Shown: positions 39,033 to 48,279, counted from the first letter of the stretch. The stretch: 64,000 nt of DNA from Pseudophaeobacter arcticus DSM 23566 (GCF_000473205.1 NZ_KI421507.1:3581057-3645056), one strand, 5' to 3'. The notes: a model not told the origin generated them from the sequence alone. Program-made: numbers and translations.

Positions 39033-40628
39033 TCAGGCAACGTCAAAAACCAGCGGTTTGATCTGGTTGAACAGATCGCTTTCGGCCAGTTTGGCGCGGG
39101 CTTCGGCGGGGACGACGTCGTCCACATAGAGCAGCGCGATGGCCTCGCCACCGGCCTCAGACCGGCCCAGGGTAAAGTTGGCGATGTTGACGCCGTGCTC
39201 ACCCATGGTCTGACCCAGGGTGCCGATGATGCCGGGCACGTCGTTGTTGGTGGTGTAGAGCATATGTGCACCCACCTCGGCGTCGATATTGATACCCTTG
39301 ATCTGGATAAAGCGCGGCTTGCCATCCGAAAACACCGTGCCCGCAACCGAGCGTTCGCGCTTGTCAGTGACGGCTGTCACCTTGATATAGCCATCAAAGG
39401 CACCGGTTTTGTCCTGATTGGTGGTGGAGATCTGGATGCCACGTTCCTTGGCCACCACCGGGGCGGAGACCATGTTCACATCCGGGTTCACCTTTTTCAT
39501 GATGCCCGCAACCACGGCGCAGTTCAGCGCGTCCAGGTTCATCTCGGCGGCGACACCATCATAGAGGATGTTGATCGCCTTGATCGGCTCATCCGTCATC
39601 TGCCCCACAAAAGAGCCCAGGTGTTCAGCCAGTTTGATCCAGGGCCCCATGACCTTGGCTTCTTCGGCAGTGACGCTTGGCATGTTGAGCGCGTTTTCAA
39701 CGGCACCAGTCAGCAGGTAGTTCGACATCTGCTCGGCCACCTGCAGGGCGACGTTTTCCTGTGCCTCGGTTGTTGCCGCGCCCAAATGGGGCGTGCAGAC
39801 CACGTTGGGCAGGTTGAACAGGGTGTTTTCCTTGGCAGGTTCTTCGGAGAACACGTCAAAGGCCGCACCAGCCACATGGCCCGAAGTCAGCGCCTCGGCC
39901 AGGGCCTCTTCGTCCACCAGGCCACCACGGGCACAGTTAATGATGCGCACGCCTTTTTTGGTCTTGGCGAGGTTTTCACGGGACAGGATGTTGCGGGTCT
40001 GATCGGTCAGCGGCACATGCAGAGTGATAAAGTCGGCGCGGGCCAGCAGGTCGTCCAGCTCGACCTTTTCAACGCCCATCTTGTCGGCCTTTTCCTGCCC
40101 CAGGAAGGGATCATAGGCGATGACTTTCATCTTCAGCCCACGGGCGCGGTCACAAACGATGCCACCGATATTGCCGGCGCCAATAACGCCCAGGGTTTTA
40201 TTGGTCAGCTCGGTGCCCATGAATTTGGACTTTTCCCATTTGCCGGCATGGGTCGAAGCAGAGGCCTCGGGGATCTGGCGCGCCACGGCAAACATCATCG
40301 CAATCGCGTGCTCGGCAGTGGTGATCATGTTGCCAAAAGGCGTGTTCATCACGATCACACCTTTTTTCGACGCGGCTTCCTTGTCGATGTTGTCGGTGCC
40401 GATGCCGGCCCGGGCAATGACCTTGAGGTTGGTGGCATTGGCGAGGATCTTGTCCGTCACCTTGGTCGCCGAGCGGATGGCCAGACCGTCATACTGACCA
40501 ATGACTTCGGCCAGTTTGTCTTTGTCTTTGCCCAAATCGGGCTGGAAATCCACGTCGATGCCGCGATCACGAAAGATCTGTACGGCGGCTTCGGAGAGTT
40601 TGTCGGAGATGAGTACTTTGGGAGCCAT
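39033..40628 (-). CDS. serA: D-3-phosphoglycerate dehydrogenase
   Basis: First step of serine synthesis. The 531-residue long form has the NAD motif TLGVIGAGNIGGIVCDRA, the catalytic Arg/Glu/His motifs (RGGLVDEEALAEAL and VCTPHLGAATTEAQ). An intervening ASB domain and a C-terminal ACT domain (IPDVPG-like, NNDVPGIIGTLGQTMG) follow, which is the serine-sensing module. ATG at 40628 (MAPKVLIS) follows AGGACC. It lies downstream of serC on the same strand with about 155 bases between, part of which forms hairpins. Confidence 0.97.
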   Translation of the reverse strand: MAPKVLISDKLSEAAVQIFRDRGIDVDFQPDLGKDKDKLAEVIGQYDGLAIRSATKVTDKILANATNLKVIARAGIGTDNIDKEAASKKGVIVMNTPFGNMITTAEHAIAMMFAVARQIPEASASTHAGKWEKSKFMGTELTNKTLGVIGAGNIGGIVCDRARGLKMKVIAYDPFLGQEKADKMGVEKVELDDLLARADFITLHVPLTDQTRNILSRENLAKTKKGVRIINCARGGLVDEEALAEALTSGHVAGAAFDVFSEEPAKENTLFNLPNVVCTPHLGAATTEAQENVALQVAEQMSNYLLTGAVENALNMPSVTAEEAKVMGPWIKLAEHLGSFVGQMTDEPIKAINILYDGVAAEMNLDALNCAVVAGIMKKVNPDVNMVSAPVVAKERGIQISTTNQDKTGAFDGYIKVTAVTDKRERSVAGTVFSDGKPRFIQIKGINIDAEVGAHMLYTTNNDVPGIIGTLGQTMGEHGVNIANFTLGRSEAGGEAIALLYVDDVVPAEARAKLAESDLFNQIKPLVFDVA

Positions 40629-40757
40629 GTTGGGAGGTCCTTTGAATATCGGGGGCCGGAGGTGCGATAGGGCAGCAACCGACCGAGGGAAGGGGGCGAT
40701 GCGCCCGCCCGTCAAACCAAAGGTTTGCCTTTGGCAATACGGGGCGGTTGGGCGCTA

Positions 40758-40775
40758 CCCGGCCTATCGGCCGGG
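40758..40775. other. Intercistronic hairpins between serC and serA
   Basis: CCCGGCC-TATC-GGCCGGG is a perfect seven-base hairpin, and CCAAAGG-TTTG-CCTTTGG (40717-40734) is another. Neither is followed by a T-run on the coding strand. They may protect or process the serC-serA message and so set different levels of the two enzymes. Confidence 0.5.
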
Positions 40776-40784
40776 CAAAATACT

Positions 40785-41930
40785 TTAGCCTTGTGCGGCA
40801 ATCTCGGCCTCAAAGGCCCAGGCAAGCCAGGGCAGCATGGCCTGGATGTCAGCGGTTTCCACCGTGCCACCACACCAGATCCGCAGACCGGCCGGCGCGT
40901 CACGATAGGCACCGATGTCCAGCGCGATGTTTTCCGCTTCCAGACGCTTGGCCACGGCCTTGGCAAAGGCAGCGCCGTCCTGAATGCGCGCGTCAGTGAA
41001 CTTCAGACAGACCGAGGTATTCGAGCGCGTCGCCGCGTCTTCGGCCAGATTGGCGATCCAGTCGTTGGCTTCGCAGAAATCAAACACGGCCTGCGCATTG
41101 GCATCAGCCCGGGCGATCATGCCTGTCAGGCCACCCACCGAGCGGGCCCAGTCCAGCGCAAAGAGGTAATCCTCGACCGCCAGCATCGACGGCGTATTGA
41201 TGGTGGCACCGGTAAAGATACCCTCGATCAGCTTGCCGCCTTTGGTCATCCGGAAGATCTTGGGCAGGGGCCAGGCCGGGGTGTAGCTTTCCAGCCGTTC
41301 CACAGCGCGGGGCGACAGAACAATCATCCCATGGGCCGCTTCACCGCCCAGAACCTTCTGCCAGGAAAAGGTGGTCACATCCAGCTTGTCCCAGGGCAGA
41401 TCCATCGCAAAGGCGGCGCTGGTCGCGTCGCAGATGGTCAGACCGGCGCGGTCATCGGCAATCCAGTCGGCGTTGGGAACCCGCACGCCAGCGGTGGTGC
41501 CATTCCAGGTAAAGACCACATCGTTGGTGCAATCGACAGAGGCCAGATCAACGATCTGACCGTAGTCGGCGGTTTTCACCTCGGCGTCGATCTTCAGTTG
41601 CTTCACCACATCGGTGACCCAGCCTGCACCAAAGCTTTCCCAGGCCAGCATCTCAACCCTGCGTTCGCCCAAAAGCGACCACAGGGCCATTTCAACCGCG
41701 CCAGTGTCAGACGCGGGAACGATGCCGATACGATAGTCAGCGGGGATGCCCAGGATTTCGCGGGTGCCTTCGATGGCATCCTTCAGCTTGGCCTTGCCAA
41801 TGCTCGCGCGGTGGCTGCGACCCAGGGGGGCGTCGGCCAGTTTGGACAATTCAAATGTAGGGGGTTTGGCGCAGGGGCCAGAGGAGAAACGCGGGTTGGC
41901 CGGCCGCGTTGCCGGTTGCTGAGTAGCCAT
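40785..41930 (-). CDS. serC: Phosphoserine aminotransferase
   Basis: Second step of serine synthesis, PLP-dependent. The 381-residue protein is the alphaproteobacterial/archaeal-type SerC. It begins with [13 protein letters not shown] and includes [43 protein letters not shown], and the cofactor lysine in [14 protein letters not shown]. The ATG at 41930 ([10 protein letters not shown]) follows GGATAG; the open frame beyond it covers the structured leader and is not coding. It is the first gene of the serC-serA operon. Confidence 0.96.
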   Translation of the reverse strand: MATQQPATRPANPRFSSGPCAKPPTFELSKLADAPLGRSHRASIGKAKLKDAIEGTREILGIPADYRIGIVPASDTGAVEMALWSLLGERRVEMLAWESFGAGWVTDVVKQLKIDAEVKTADYGQIVDLASVDCTNDVVFTWNGTTAGVRVPNADWIADDRAGLTICDATSAAFAMDLPWDKLDVTTFSWQKVLGGEAAHGMIVLSPRAVERLESYTPAWPLPKIFRMTKGGKLIEGIFTGATINTPSMLAVEDYLFALDWARSVGGLTGMIARADANAQAVFDFCEANDWIANLAEDAATRSNTSVCLKFTDARIQDGAAFAKAVAKRLEAENIALDIGAYRDAPAGLRIWCGGTVETADIQAMLPWLAWAFEAEIAAQG

Positions 41931-41950
41931 AAATGCTATCCTTACAGATA

Positions 41951-42000
41951 TCTGCCCTTCGTTGGGGAAGGGTGTCCCGCTGCTAGAGCTAGGGGGCAGA
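41951..42000 (-). ncRNA. serC-motif-like structured RNA leader
   Basis: Just upstream of the serC start the minus-strand RNA can form a stem of TCTGCCC with GGGCAGA (41994-42000 with 41951-41957) enclosing about 36 bases, or alternatively a CCCTTC/GAAGGG hairpin (41955-41960 with 41967-41972) that uses the same GGGC bases. Two mutually exclusive structures close to a start codon suggest regulation. A conserved 'serC' RNA element is known upstream of serC in alphaproteobacteria; assignment here rests on position and pairing, not on a covariance search. Confidence 0.55.
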
Positions 42001-42186
42001 CAGGCATGCCGCAAGCACAAAATGGCCACTGAGCGCCGCTTTGGATTATTTTTGCGACACATCGTGACGCCTTTCGGAAACTTCTTGGCGATCACCACTT
42101 CCGTGTTAGGTTTTGAACCGTGAATTCATTGCAGCTCTGGTCACCACATCCGGCTGCGCAAGACCTTTGATTCTGGAGTAATGGAA

Positions 42187-42642
42187 ATGATTCGTTTTCT
42201 GTTTGTCGCCTGCCTCGGCCTGATCATTTTTGGGAATACCGCCCAGGCACAGTCCTATCCCACCTGCTTCAATGCACAGAACATTCCGGTCAGCTATTTT
42301 CCGGATCAGACAATTCCTGACATTGCGATTGCGAAAAACGCGCCAAACGGGATGCCCGTTGTGCTGTGGAACCCCAGTGTCACCGCCAACATGCATCCCG
42401 CGACTGTCGAATTTTTCTATTACCACGAATGCGCCCACCATGCGCTGGCCCATACTCTGGGCAATTACTTCCCTGGTGCCGAAGCGCAGGCCGATTGCTG
42501 GGCCAAAAAGACCATGATCGGCATCGGGGTGCTGACGCCTCAGAAATATCAGGTCGTTGCCCAGCAGCTGTTTCAGAATTCAAAACCTGGCATGGACTGG
42601 CCCAACGGCGCGGTGCGGGTGCAATATCTCAACAACTGCTGA
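42187..42642 (+). CDS. Small secreted protein with HExxH zinc-protease motif
   Basis: A 151-residue protein with an N-terminal signal peptide (MIRFLFVACLGLIIFGNTAQA, cleavage near residue 22). The motif YYHECAHHALAH (His80, Glu81, His84) is a zincin signature, and EAQADCW about 15 residues on (Glu99, Asp103) may provide the third ligand, as in small M48/M56-like or uncharacterised peptidases. Four cysteines (27, 82, 104, 151) suggest periplasmic disulfides, although Cys82 is inside the zinc motif. I chose the second ATG because GGAG is eight bases before it and only two bases before the first. Confidence 0.7.
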   Translation: MIRFLFVACLGLIIFGNTAQAQSYPTCFNAQNIPVSYFPDQTIPDIAIAKNAPNGMPVVLWNPSVTANMHPATVEFFYYHECAHHALAHTLGNYFPGAEAQADCWAKKTMIGIGVLTPQKYQVVAQQLFQNSKPGMDWPNGAVRVQYLNNC

Positions 42643-42876
42643 CGCTTCACCCGCAGTCGGGTTCTTGGCAGTCTGAACTGGCCTCTGGGGAGCAATTATG
42701 GCGCCATGGTGAGGGTCATCCTGGCAGAACTCCCCCACAACCGCTGGATCGCTGTGGAGTTGTTCAAATTGGGCGAACTCTAGCGGCACCCCCGCAGGTC
42801 CAAAAGTTTGGGGGCTGGTTCCCACCGGCTCCGGAGGCTATGAGAGCGCGACCCACGCGCCAGATGGAACTGTCTC

Positions 42877-43752
42877 ATGTATATAGCCACGCTGCTTTGC
42901 AACCCTGCCAAACCCTGCCTGGATCCTGCCCTGGTCGACTCCCTGCGCAATGCCTGGGGCGGCGGCGAGGTCCTCTGGCTTGCCCCTGATATCGCAGCAG
43001 AATTCGCGCTCGAAGCCCGGCCTGACAATCAATGGCAAGTCTGGGAAGACCTGCAGAATATCGGCGTGGATCTGGTGCTGCAGCCCGCCGCCAACCGGCG
43101 CAAAAAGATGCTGCTGGCCGATATGGATTCGACCATGATCGAGCAGGAATGCATCGACGAGCTGGCCGAAGAAGCAGGCGTTGGCCCCAGTGTAAAAGAC
43201 ATCACTGCCCGCGCCATGAACGGTGAGCTGGATTTTGACGGCGCCCTGATCGAACGGGTCAGCCTGCTGAAAGGTCTGCCCGAAACCGTCATCACTCAGG
43301 TTCTGGACACGCGCATCTCGCTGATGCCCGGCGGCCCAACTCTTTTGGCCACCATGAAGGCTGCGGGGGCCTATGCCGCCCTGGTCTCCGGTGGCTTTAC
43401 CGCCTTTACCACCCGCATCGCAGCCGAGCTTGGCTTTGACGAGAATCGCGCCAATACGCTGCTGGTGGCGGATGGGAAGCTCACCGGCAAGCCAGGTCTG
43501 CCGATCCTCGGGCGGGCGGCCAAGGTGGAAGCGCTCGAACAGATCACCGCCAAGCTCTCTCTCAGCGAGGCAGATGTGATCGCTGTCGGCGATGGCGCCA
43601 ATGATCTGGGCATGTTGCTGCGCGCCGGGTCCGGCGTGGCGCTGCATGCCAAACCCTCGGTTGCGGCCCAGTGTGAAATCCGCATCAACCACGGTGATCT
43701 GACCGCGCTGTTGTACATTCAGGGCTATGCCCGCTCCGATTTCAAAGGATAA
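42877..43752 (+). CDS. serB: Phosphoserine phosphatase
   Basis: Last step of serine synthesis, a HAD-family hydrolase. The catalytic Asp82 lies in LLADMDSTMIEQE with Asp84 as acid-base. SLLKGLPE, LVSGGFTAFT (Ser/Lys-site) and VIAVGDGANDLGML with the Mg-binding Asp complete the fold. An N-terminal region of about 70 residues is an ACT-like module, as in long SerB forms. The 291-residue length fits. It runs opposite to serC-serA and is followed after six bases by a TSUP permease. Confidence 0.96.
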   Translation: MYIATLLCNPAKPCLDPALVDSLRNAWGGGEVLWLAPDIAAEFALEARPDNQWQVWEDLQNIGVDLVLQPAANRRKKMLLADMDSTMIEQECIDELAEEAGVGPSVKDITARAMNGELDFDGALIERVSLLKGLPETVITQVLDTRISLMPGGPTLLATMKAAGAYAALVSGGFTAFTTRIAAELGFDENRANTLLVADGKLTGKPGLPILGRAAKVEALEQITAKLSLSEADVIAVGDGANDLGMLLRAGSGVALHAKPSVAAQCEIRINHGDLTALLYIQGYARSDFKG

Positions 43753-43758
43753 AATCAG

Positions 43759-44517
43759 ATGCTGGAAGTGGGTATTGAAACCCTGCTGTTGTTGATGGCA
43801 GCGGGGTTTGTTGCCGGGTTTATCGACGCGGTTGCGGGGGGCGGTGGCTTGATCACCGTGCCTGTGCTGCTGCTGGCCGGCGCCAATCCGGTAACAGCCC
43901 TGGCCACCAACAAGATCCAAGGCTTGTTTGGCGCCGCAACCGCCGCCCGCGCCTATGCCAAAGGCGGCCATGTGACCCTGCGGGATCAGGCGGGATCGGC
44001 GCTGATTGCCTTTGTGGCCTCCATCCTTGGCGCCCTGCTGATCACCATATTGCCCACCGGTTGGATCCGGATGATCCTGCCGGTTCTGCTGATCGGCATT
44101 GCTCTGTTTTTTGCCTTCAAAAAGGGGCTTGGCGATCAGGATCGTGCCCGCCGCCTCAGCCCTGCTGTTTTTGCCATGACCATGGTGCCGCTCTGCGGAG
44201 CCTATGACGGGCTGCTGGGACCGGGAGCTGGCAGCTTCTATATGCTCGCCTTTGTCTCGCTTGCGGGCTACGGCATCCTAAAGGCAACCGCCCATACCAA
44301 ACTGCTGAACCTGGCCTCCAACGCCGGGGCGCTTTGTGCCTTTGCGCTGATGGCAACGCCCTGGTGGATCACCGGGTTGTGCATGGGCGTTGCGCAAATT
44401 GCCGGCGCACAGGCTGGCGCAACCCTGGCCCAGACCAAAGGCGCCACGCTGATCAAACCCCTGCTGGTGCTGACCTCACTTGCCTTGGCGATCAAGCTGA
44501 TCTGGGACATGCTTTAG
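43759..44517 (+). CDS. TSUP (TauE/SafE) family permease
   Basis: A 252-residue protein with about eight hydrophobic segments and two related halves, each with an xxGFIDAVAGGGG-type motif (AGFIDAVAGGGGLITVPVLL in the first half and GAYDGLLGPGAGSFYMLAFV in the second). The family exports sulfite, sulfoacetate or other organosulfur acids, or takes up thiosulfate. It follows serB by six bases and is probably in the same transcript, but a functional link to serine is not obvious. Confidence 0.88.
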   Translation: MLEVGIETLLLLMAAGFVAGFIDAVAGGGGLITVPVLLLAGANPVTALATNKIQGLFGAATAARAYAKGGHVTLRDQAGSALIAFVASILGALLITILPTGWIRMILPVLLIGIALFFAFKKGLGDQDRARRLSPAVFAMTMVPLCGAYDGLLGPGAGSFYMLAFVSLAGYGILKATAHTKLLNLASNAGALCAFALMATPWWITGLCMGVAQIAGAQAGATLAQTKGATLIKPLLVLTSLALAIKLIWDML

Positions 44518-44524
44518 CCCCAAA

Positions 44525-44556
44525 TCCGCATCCCCAGTTTTCCGCATCCCCAGTTT
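44525..44556. repeat. Perfect 16-bp tandem duplication
   Basis: TCCGCATCCCCAGTTT occurs twice without mismatch, directly next to the composite palindromic element that follows. Confidence 0.9.
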
Positions 44557-44558
44557 CA

Positions 44559-44647
44559 GGCGCTGCCGCGCCGCGCGATAGCGCGGCGCCGGGCCCAAGG
44601 GTCGGCGTTTCGGCCCCGAAACGCCGACGGGCGGGAGCCCCCCCCCT
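44559..44647. repeat. Composite palindromic intergenic element, copy B
   Basis: In order: GGCGCTGCC, a GCGCCGCGC/GCGCGGCGC hairpin with a four-base loop, CGGGCCCAAGG, then a second hairpin with 13-base arms (44601-44613 and 44616-44628), and finally GCGGGAGCCCCC. The same order of parts is found at 8353-8494. Here the central stem is shorter and the second stem longer than in copy A. Confidence 0.8.
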
Positions 44648-44684
44648 TTGCCCTGTCTGTCACCGGCCGCGCAAATAGCTCTGG

Positions 44685-45683
44685 CTAGAACAGCATCTCG
44701 GCGCTGGGGCGCACAGAGCCGCAATTGATACCGCGCCGGTTCAACAGGGGCGCATTGACATATTTACGGGTCTCGGGATGATCCGCATCCAGCACCCCCA
44801 GCCCCACCAGGATAGAGGCAATGACACATTCGCTGGCGCGGGTGGCGCCATCGACAATCTTCACCGCGACCCCCAGTTTCTTTTCGGGAATGATGGCAAC
44901 AAACACCGCCTCGGCTCCGGTTTTCACCGCAACTTTGCCCCCCATGGCCCGCATCAGATTGGTGCAGGCGCGGGTTTCCCCCGCCACCAGATCCGGATGT
45001 GTCACCATCGCCGAAACCAGCTGCGCCGCCGCATCCGAGGCACGATCAGAGCGATCCGCAGCCGAGGCAAACCAGGACATCGCTCGCGCCAACCCATGCA
45101 CCGTGGTGGCAAAATTCGGCGCCGAGCAACCATCAATGCCATAGGTGGGGCTCGCCATATCCGTCGCCTCTTCAAAGGCCGTGAGGCAGGCCTGCTGCAC
45201 CGGATGGTCGATCTCGACATAGTCAGGCCCAGCGCCCAGATGCTGATTCAGGGTCAAAAATCCGGCGTGTTTGCCGGAGCAATTGTTATGCACCTGGCAG
45301 GGGCTGCTGTCGGTCTTGATCAGTGCGTTGCGGGCCGGGATATCGTCCGGCTCTTGCGGTCCACAGCGGAAATCATCATCGCCCAGCCCCAGCTGCGCCA
45401 GCCAGGAATTCACCCGGTCGGTATGGATATGGGCGCCATTATGCGAGGCACAGGACAGCGCCAGCTGCTCGGTGTTGAGACCATATTTGGCCGCCGCCCC
45501 AGAGGTGATCAGCGGCAGCGCCTGGATCATCTTGGCCGAGCTGCGCGGGTAGATCACCGCATCCGCATTCCCCCAGCTGCGCACAATCTGACCGTTGTCA
45601 TCGCAGATCACCGCATGGCCCAGATGCAGGCTCTCCAGCAGGGATCCACGCCAAACTTCTGCCATTGGAACCGGTTTTGTCAT
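44685..45683 (-). CDS. L-asparaginase (Rhizobium-type, asparaginase II family)
   Basis: A 332-residue protein of the serine-dependent-like family typified by Rhizobium etli AnsA rather than E. coli asparaginase. Key blocks are YPRSSAKMIQALPL, SCASHNGAHIHTDRV (the SxSH-type motif), NNCSGKHAGFL with the active Ser-x-x-Lys-type segment, and GIDGCSAPNFA. It hydrolyses asparagine to aspartate and ammonia. The ATG at 45683 (MTKPVPMAEVWRGSL) is the family start; the upstream frame is long but unlike any family member. It is divergent from the IalB-like gene. Confidence 0.9.
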   Translation of the reverse strand: MTKPVPMAEVWRGSLLESLHLGHAVICDDNGQIVRSWGNADAVIYPRSSAKMIQALPLITSGAAAKYGLNTEQLALSCASHNGAHIHTDRVNSWLAQLGLGDDDFRCGPQEPDDIPARNALIKTDSSPCQVHNNCSGKHAGFLTLNQHLGAGPDYVEIDHPVQQACLTAFEEATDMASPTYGIDGCSAPNFATTVHGLARAMSWFASAADRSDRASDAAAQLVSAMVTHPDLVAGETRACTNLMRAMGGKVAVKTGAEAVFVAIIPEKKLGVAVKIVDGATRASECVIASILVGLGVLDADHPETRKYVNAPLLNRRGINCGSVRPSAEMLF

Positions 45684-45854
45684 CGTTTCAGCCTCTTTTG
45701 TTGGCGAATTCCTGCCAAACGCACTTTCGCCCGTAGCGCTTGTTACGTTAATGTGCTTGTGTATGGCAAGCGAGAGCATCTGGTAGAGACGGCGGTCTAA
45801 ACGCTGCTCGCTCTCACAGAAATTGAGGTAGAGACAGTCTTGGAGTCGGGACAA

Positions 45855-46388
45855 ATGGCATCGAAACTCGCCCGTATCATCGCGGGCCTGTGTCTGGCCG
45901 CTATGGCCACAACTGCAACCGCGCAGCAAACCACCACTGACAATCGCGTCGGCGCCAATGTGGATTGGAGCGTCTTTCAGGGTGACAGCCCAAAAGAATG
46001 CTGGGGCGTGTCTGCCCCCAAGGAAAGCGTCAACACCCGCGACGGCCGTGTGGTCGCCGTGCGCCGCAGTGAAATACAGCTCTTTGTCTTTTACCGACCC
46101 GACAATGGCGGCAAGGGTCAGGTGACCTTTACCGGTGGCTACCCCTTTGCCCCCGGATCGACAGTCAACATGACCATTGGCGATACCGAGTTTGAACTTT
46201 TCACCGAAGGCGAATGGGCCTGGCCTGCGACGGCAGCGGATGATTCCAAGATCATCACCGCCATGAAACGTGGCGCCGGTGCGGTGCTGACGGCGCGTTC
46301 GGCGCGGGGCACCCAGACCAAGGACTCCTTCTCGCTGCTCGGGTTTACCGCTGCAATCGAAGACGCGGAAAAGCGCTGCGGCAGCTGA
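45855..46388 (+). CDS. IalB-family exported protein
   Basis: A 177-residue protein with a signal peptide (MASKLARIIAGLCLAAMATTATA, cleavage about residue 23). The rest is the beta-rich invasion-associated locus B type, recognised by WSVFQGDSPKECWGVSAPK, the FVFYRPDNG and VTFTGGYPF segments, and the IEDAEKRC end with the conserved cysteine pair. IalB was described in Bartonella, but such proteins are widespread in free-living alphaproteobacteria and their function is unknown. ATG preferred over an upstream TTG. Confidence 0.85.
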   Translation: MASKLARIIAGLCLAAMATTATAQQTTTDNRVGANVDWSVFQGDSPKECWGVSAPKESVNTRDGRVVAVRRSEIQLFVFYRPDNGGKGQVTFTGGYPFAPGSTVNMTIGDTEFELFTEGEWAWPATAADDSKIITAMKRGAGAVLTARSARGTQTKDSFSLLGFTAAIEDAEKRCGS

Positions 46389-46478
46389 TCACCCATTACC
46401 AGCGGTCTTGCCAAGCGGACCTGCCCTGCACCCTGGCCACTGGCCGGGGTTTTGCATTTGCACCCCGCCCTACTATGG

Positions 46479-46499
46479 TGGTCCGTACAAAACGGACCA
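46479..46499. promoter_or_regulatory. 21-bp perfect operator-like palindrome upstream of rlmN
   Basis: TGGTCCGT, five bases, ACGGACCA: eight-base arms without mismatch. It is 128 to 108 bases before the rlmN ATG and about 45 bases upstream of the candidate -35 box. No T-run follows, so it is unlikely to be a terminator of the IalB-like gene; TetR- or MarR-type sites have this shape. Confidence 0.55.
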
Positions 46500-46542
46500 A
46501 TATCAATTGGGCCTCTGCATAGCCGGTCTGCGAAGGAATCTT

Positions 46543-46570
46543 TTGATCTTTTGCCGATCTCCTATATAGA
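46543..46570 (+). promoter_or_regulatory. Candidate promoter of rlmN
   Basis: TTGATC and TATAGA with 16 bases between, 37 bases before the rlmN ATG. Confidence 0.45.
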
Positions 46571-46606
46571 CCCGCATTCACCCTCCAAACCTAGAGTCGA
46601 GCTGCC

Positions 46607-47794
46607 ATGACTGCCAACGCGCCGATCACCCAAGACGTCCTGACCCTGCCGCGCAAGCTGCCCGAGGGTGGCAAGACCAATCTCGTCGGCATGACCCGTG
46701 ACCAGATGCGTCAGGCGCTGATTGATATTGGCATCCCTGAAAAACAGGCAAAAATGCGGGTTGGTCAGATCTGGCAGTGGATTTACCAGTGGGGCAAACG
46801 CGACTTTGCCGAGATGACCAATCTCTCCAAGACGCTGCGCAGCCAGCTGGAAGAGGGTTTTGAGATCGCCATCCCCGAGGTGGTCAGCAAACAGGTCTCC
46901 GAGGATGGCACCCGCAAATATCTGGTGCGCATTGCCGGCGGTCACGAGGTCGAGGTGGTCTATATCCCCGAAACCGATCGGGGCACGCTGTGCATCTCCA
47001 GCCAGGTGGGCTGCACCCTGACCTGCTCCTTTTGCCACACCGGCACCCAGAAGCTGGTGCGCAACCTGACCGCAGCCGAAATCATCGGTCAGGTGATGAT
47101 GGCGCGTGACGATCTGGACGAATGGCCCGTACCCGGCACCCGCAACACCGATGAGGCACGCCTGCTGTCAAACATCGTGCTGATGGGCATGGGCGAGCCA
47201 CTGTATAACTTTGACAATGTCCGCGACGCGATGAAGATCGCCATGGATCCCGAAGGCATCCAGCTCAGCCGTCGCCGCATCACCCTGTCGACCTCGGGCG
47301 TGGTGCCGGAAATCGCCCGCACGGCGCAGGAAATCGGCTGCCTGCTGGCGGTGTCTTTCCATGCCACCACCGATGAGGTCCGCGACAAGCTGGTGCCGAT
47401 CAACAAACGCTGGAATATCGAGGCCCTGCTGGAGGCCCTGCGCGCCTATCCTCGCCTGGCGAATTCCGAACGCATCACCTTTGAATATGTGATGCTGGAC
47501 CATGTGAACGACAGCAAGGAAGATGCCCACCGGCTGGTCAAACTGATCGAGGGCATTCCGGCCAAGATCAATCTCATTCCCTTTAATGAGTGGCCCGGCG
47601 CGCCCTATAAACGCTCCTCTGGCAACCGCATTCATGCCTTTTCCGATATCATCCACGCTGCCGGCTATGCCTCTCCGATCCGCAAACCTCGCGGCGAAGA
47701 CATCATGGCCGCCTGTGGCCAGCTGAAATCCGCAACCGAACGCGCCCGCAAAAGCCGCAAACAGATCGAGGCGGAGACCGGGGTGAAACCCTGA
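46607..47794 (+). CDS. rlmN: Dual-specificity RNA methyltransferase RlmN
   Basis: A radical-SAM enzyme that methylates C2 of A2503 in 23S rRNA and A37 in tRNA. The 395-residue protein has the iron-sulfur motif [11 protein letters not shown], the [12 protein letters not shown] segment, the catalytic-cysteine [14 protein letters not shown] region, [16 protein letters not shown], and the C-terminal AACGQL motif with the methyl-carrying cysteine. RlmN and its relative Cfr differ in the N-terminal region; the N-terminal [11 protein letters not shown] here is RlmN-like. It is monocistronic with a clear terminator. Confidence 0.97.
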   Translation: MTANAPITQDVLTLPRKLPEGGKTNLVGMTRDQMRQALIDIGIPEKQAKMRVGQIWQWIYQWGKRDFAEMTNLSKTLRSQLEEGFEIAIPEVVSKQVSEDGTRKYLVRIAGGHEVEVVYIPETDRGTLCISSQVGCTLTCSFCHTGTQKLVRNLTAAEIIGQVMMARDDLDEWPVPGTRNTDEARLLSNIVLMGMGEPLYNFDNVRDAMKIAMDPEGIQLSRRRITLSTSGVVPEIARTAQEIGCLLAVSFHATTDEVRDKLVPINKRWNIEALLEALRAYPRLANSERITFEYVMLDHVNDSKEDAHRLVKLIEGIPAKINLIPFNEWPGAPYKRSSGNRIHAFSDIIHAAGYASPIRKPRGEDIMAACGQLKSATERARKSRKQIEAETGVKP

Positions 47795-47839
47795 CGGCCC
47801 GCTAGACTGATCTTCTGACAGCGCCCTTTTGAACAATCA

Positions 47840-47877
47840 AAATGCCTTGGGACCAGATGGCCCCGAGGCATTTTTTT
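47840..47877 (+). terminator. Terminator of rlmN
   Basis: AATGCCT..GGG and CCC..AGGCATT pair around a short loop and are followed by seven T. Confidence 0.85.
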
Positions 47878-47883
47878 AGCACC

Positions 47884-47943
47884 GTTTGCTGTGACGTCGG
47901 TTTTTGTGGCCCTGTTCTCTGTGGACCCGTTTTCTGTGGCGCC
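47884..47943. repeat. Four diverged 15-bp tandem units
   Basis: GTTTGCTGTGACGTC, GGTTTTTGTGGCCCT, GTTCTCTGTGGACCC and GTTTTCTGTGGCGCC are consecutive 15-base units sharing GTTxxCTGTGG. They lie just behind the rlmN terminator and ahead of the small gene at 48058. Confidence 0.75.
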
Positions 47944-48057
47944 AGGGTGACACCGGGATTGGTGCCACAATCTTTCCTCAAACTGGATATATTCCGGCCA
48001 CAGGACAACAACAGTTTCGTCAGCAGAGACAATCAAGAGAATCTGTAAGGACTGAAC

Positions 48058-48279
48058 ATGACCCTGGAAACACATATCCCCCACCCGGCCAACAGCAACC
48101 TGGAGCCCTATGTGCTGGACCTGATCCGCGAAGAGCGTGAAAAAGCGCTGAGCCCACGTGAATGGCAGTTCCGTCTGCGCGGCTATGGCTACGCAATCAA
48201 AGATGTCGATGGCGCCCAGATTGTAACCAGCCTGCCCAAGGGTATCGAGATTGGCGTTCTGCCGCCAGAATTCGCCTAA
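48058..48279 (+). CDS. Small protein of unknown function, 73 residues
   Basis: An ATG with AAGGACTG upstream opens a 73-residue frame rich in charged and aromatic residues (VLDLIREEREKALSPREW, then FRLRGYGYAIKDVDGAQIV, ending VLPPEFA). No signal peptide, membrane segment or known motif is visible. Its good ribosome site and balanced composition favour a genuine, probably cytoplasmic and lineage-restricted protein. It is convergent with the LOG-family gene. Confidence 0.65.
   Translation: MTLETHIPHPANSNLEPYVLDLIREEREKALSPREWQFRLRGYGYAIKDVDGAQIVTSLPKGIEIGVLPPEFA

Noticed and set aside
39195..40670. 491-codon plus-strand frame over serA
   Set aside because: Histidine- and glycine-rich antisense translation of a conserved gene; a composition shadow. 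The same applies to the long antisense frames over gyrB, serC, rnr and the ABC permeases.
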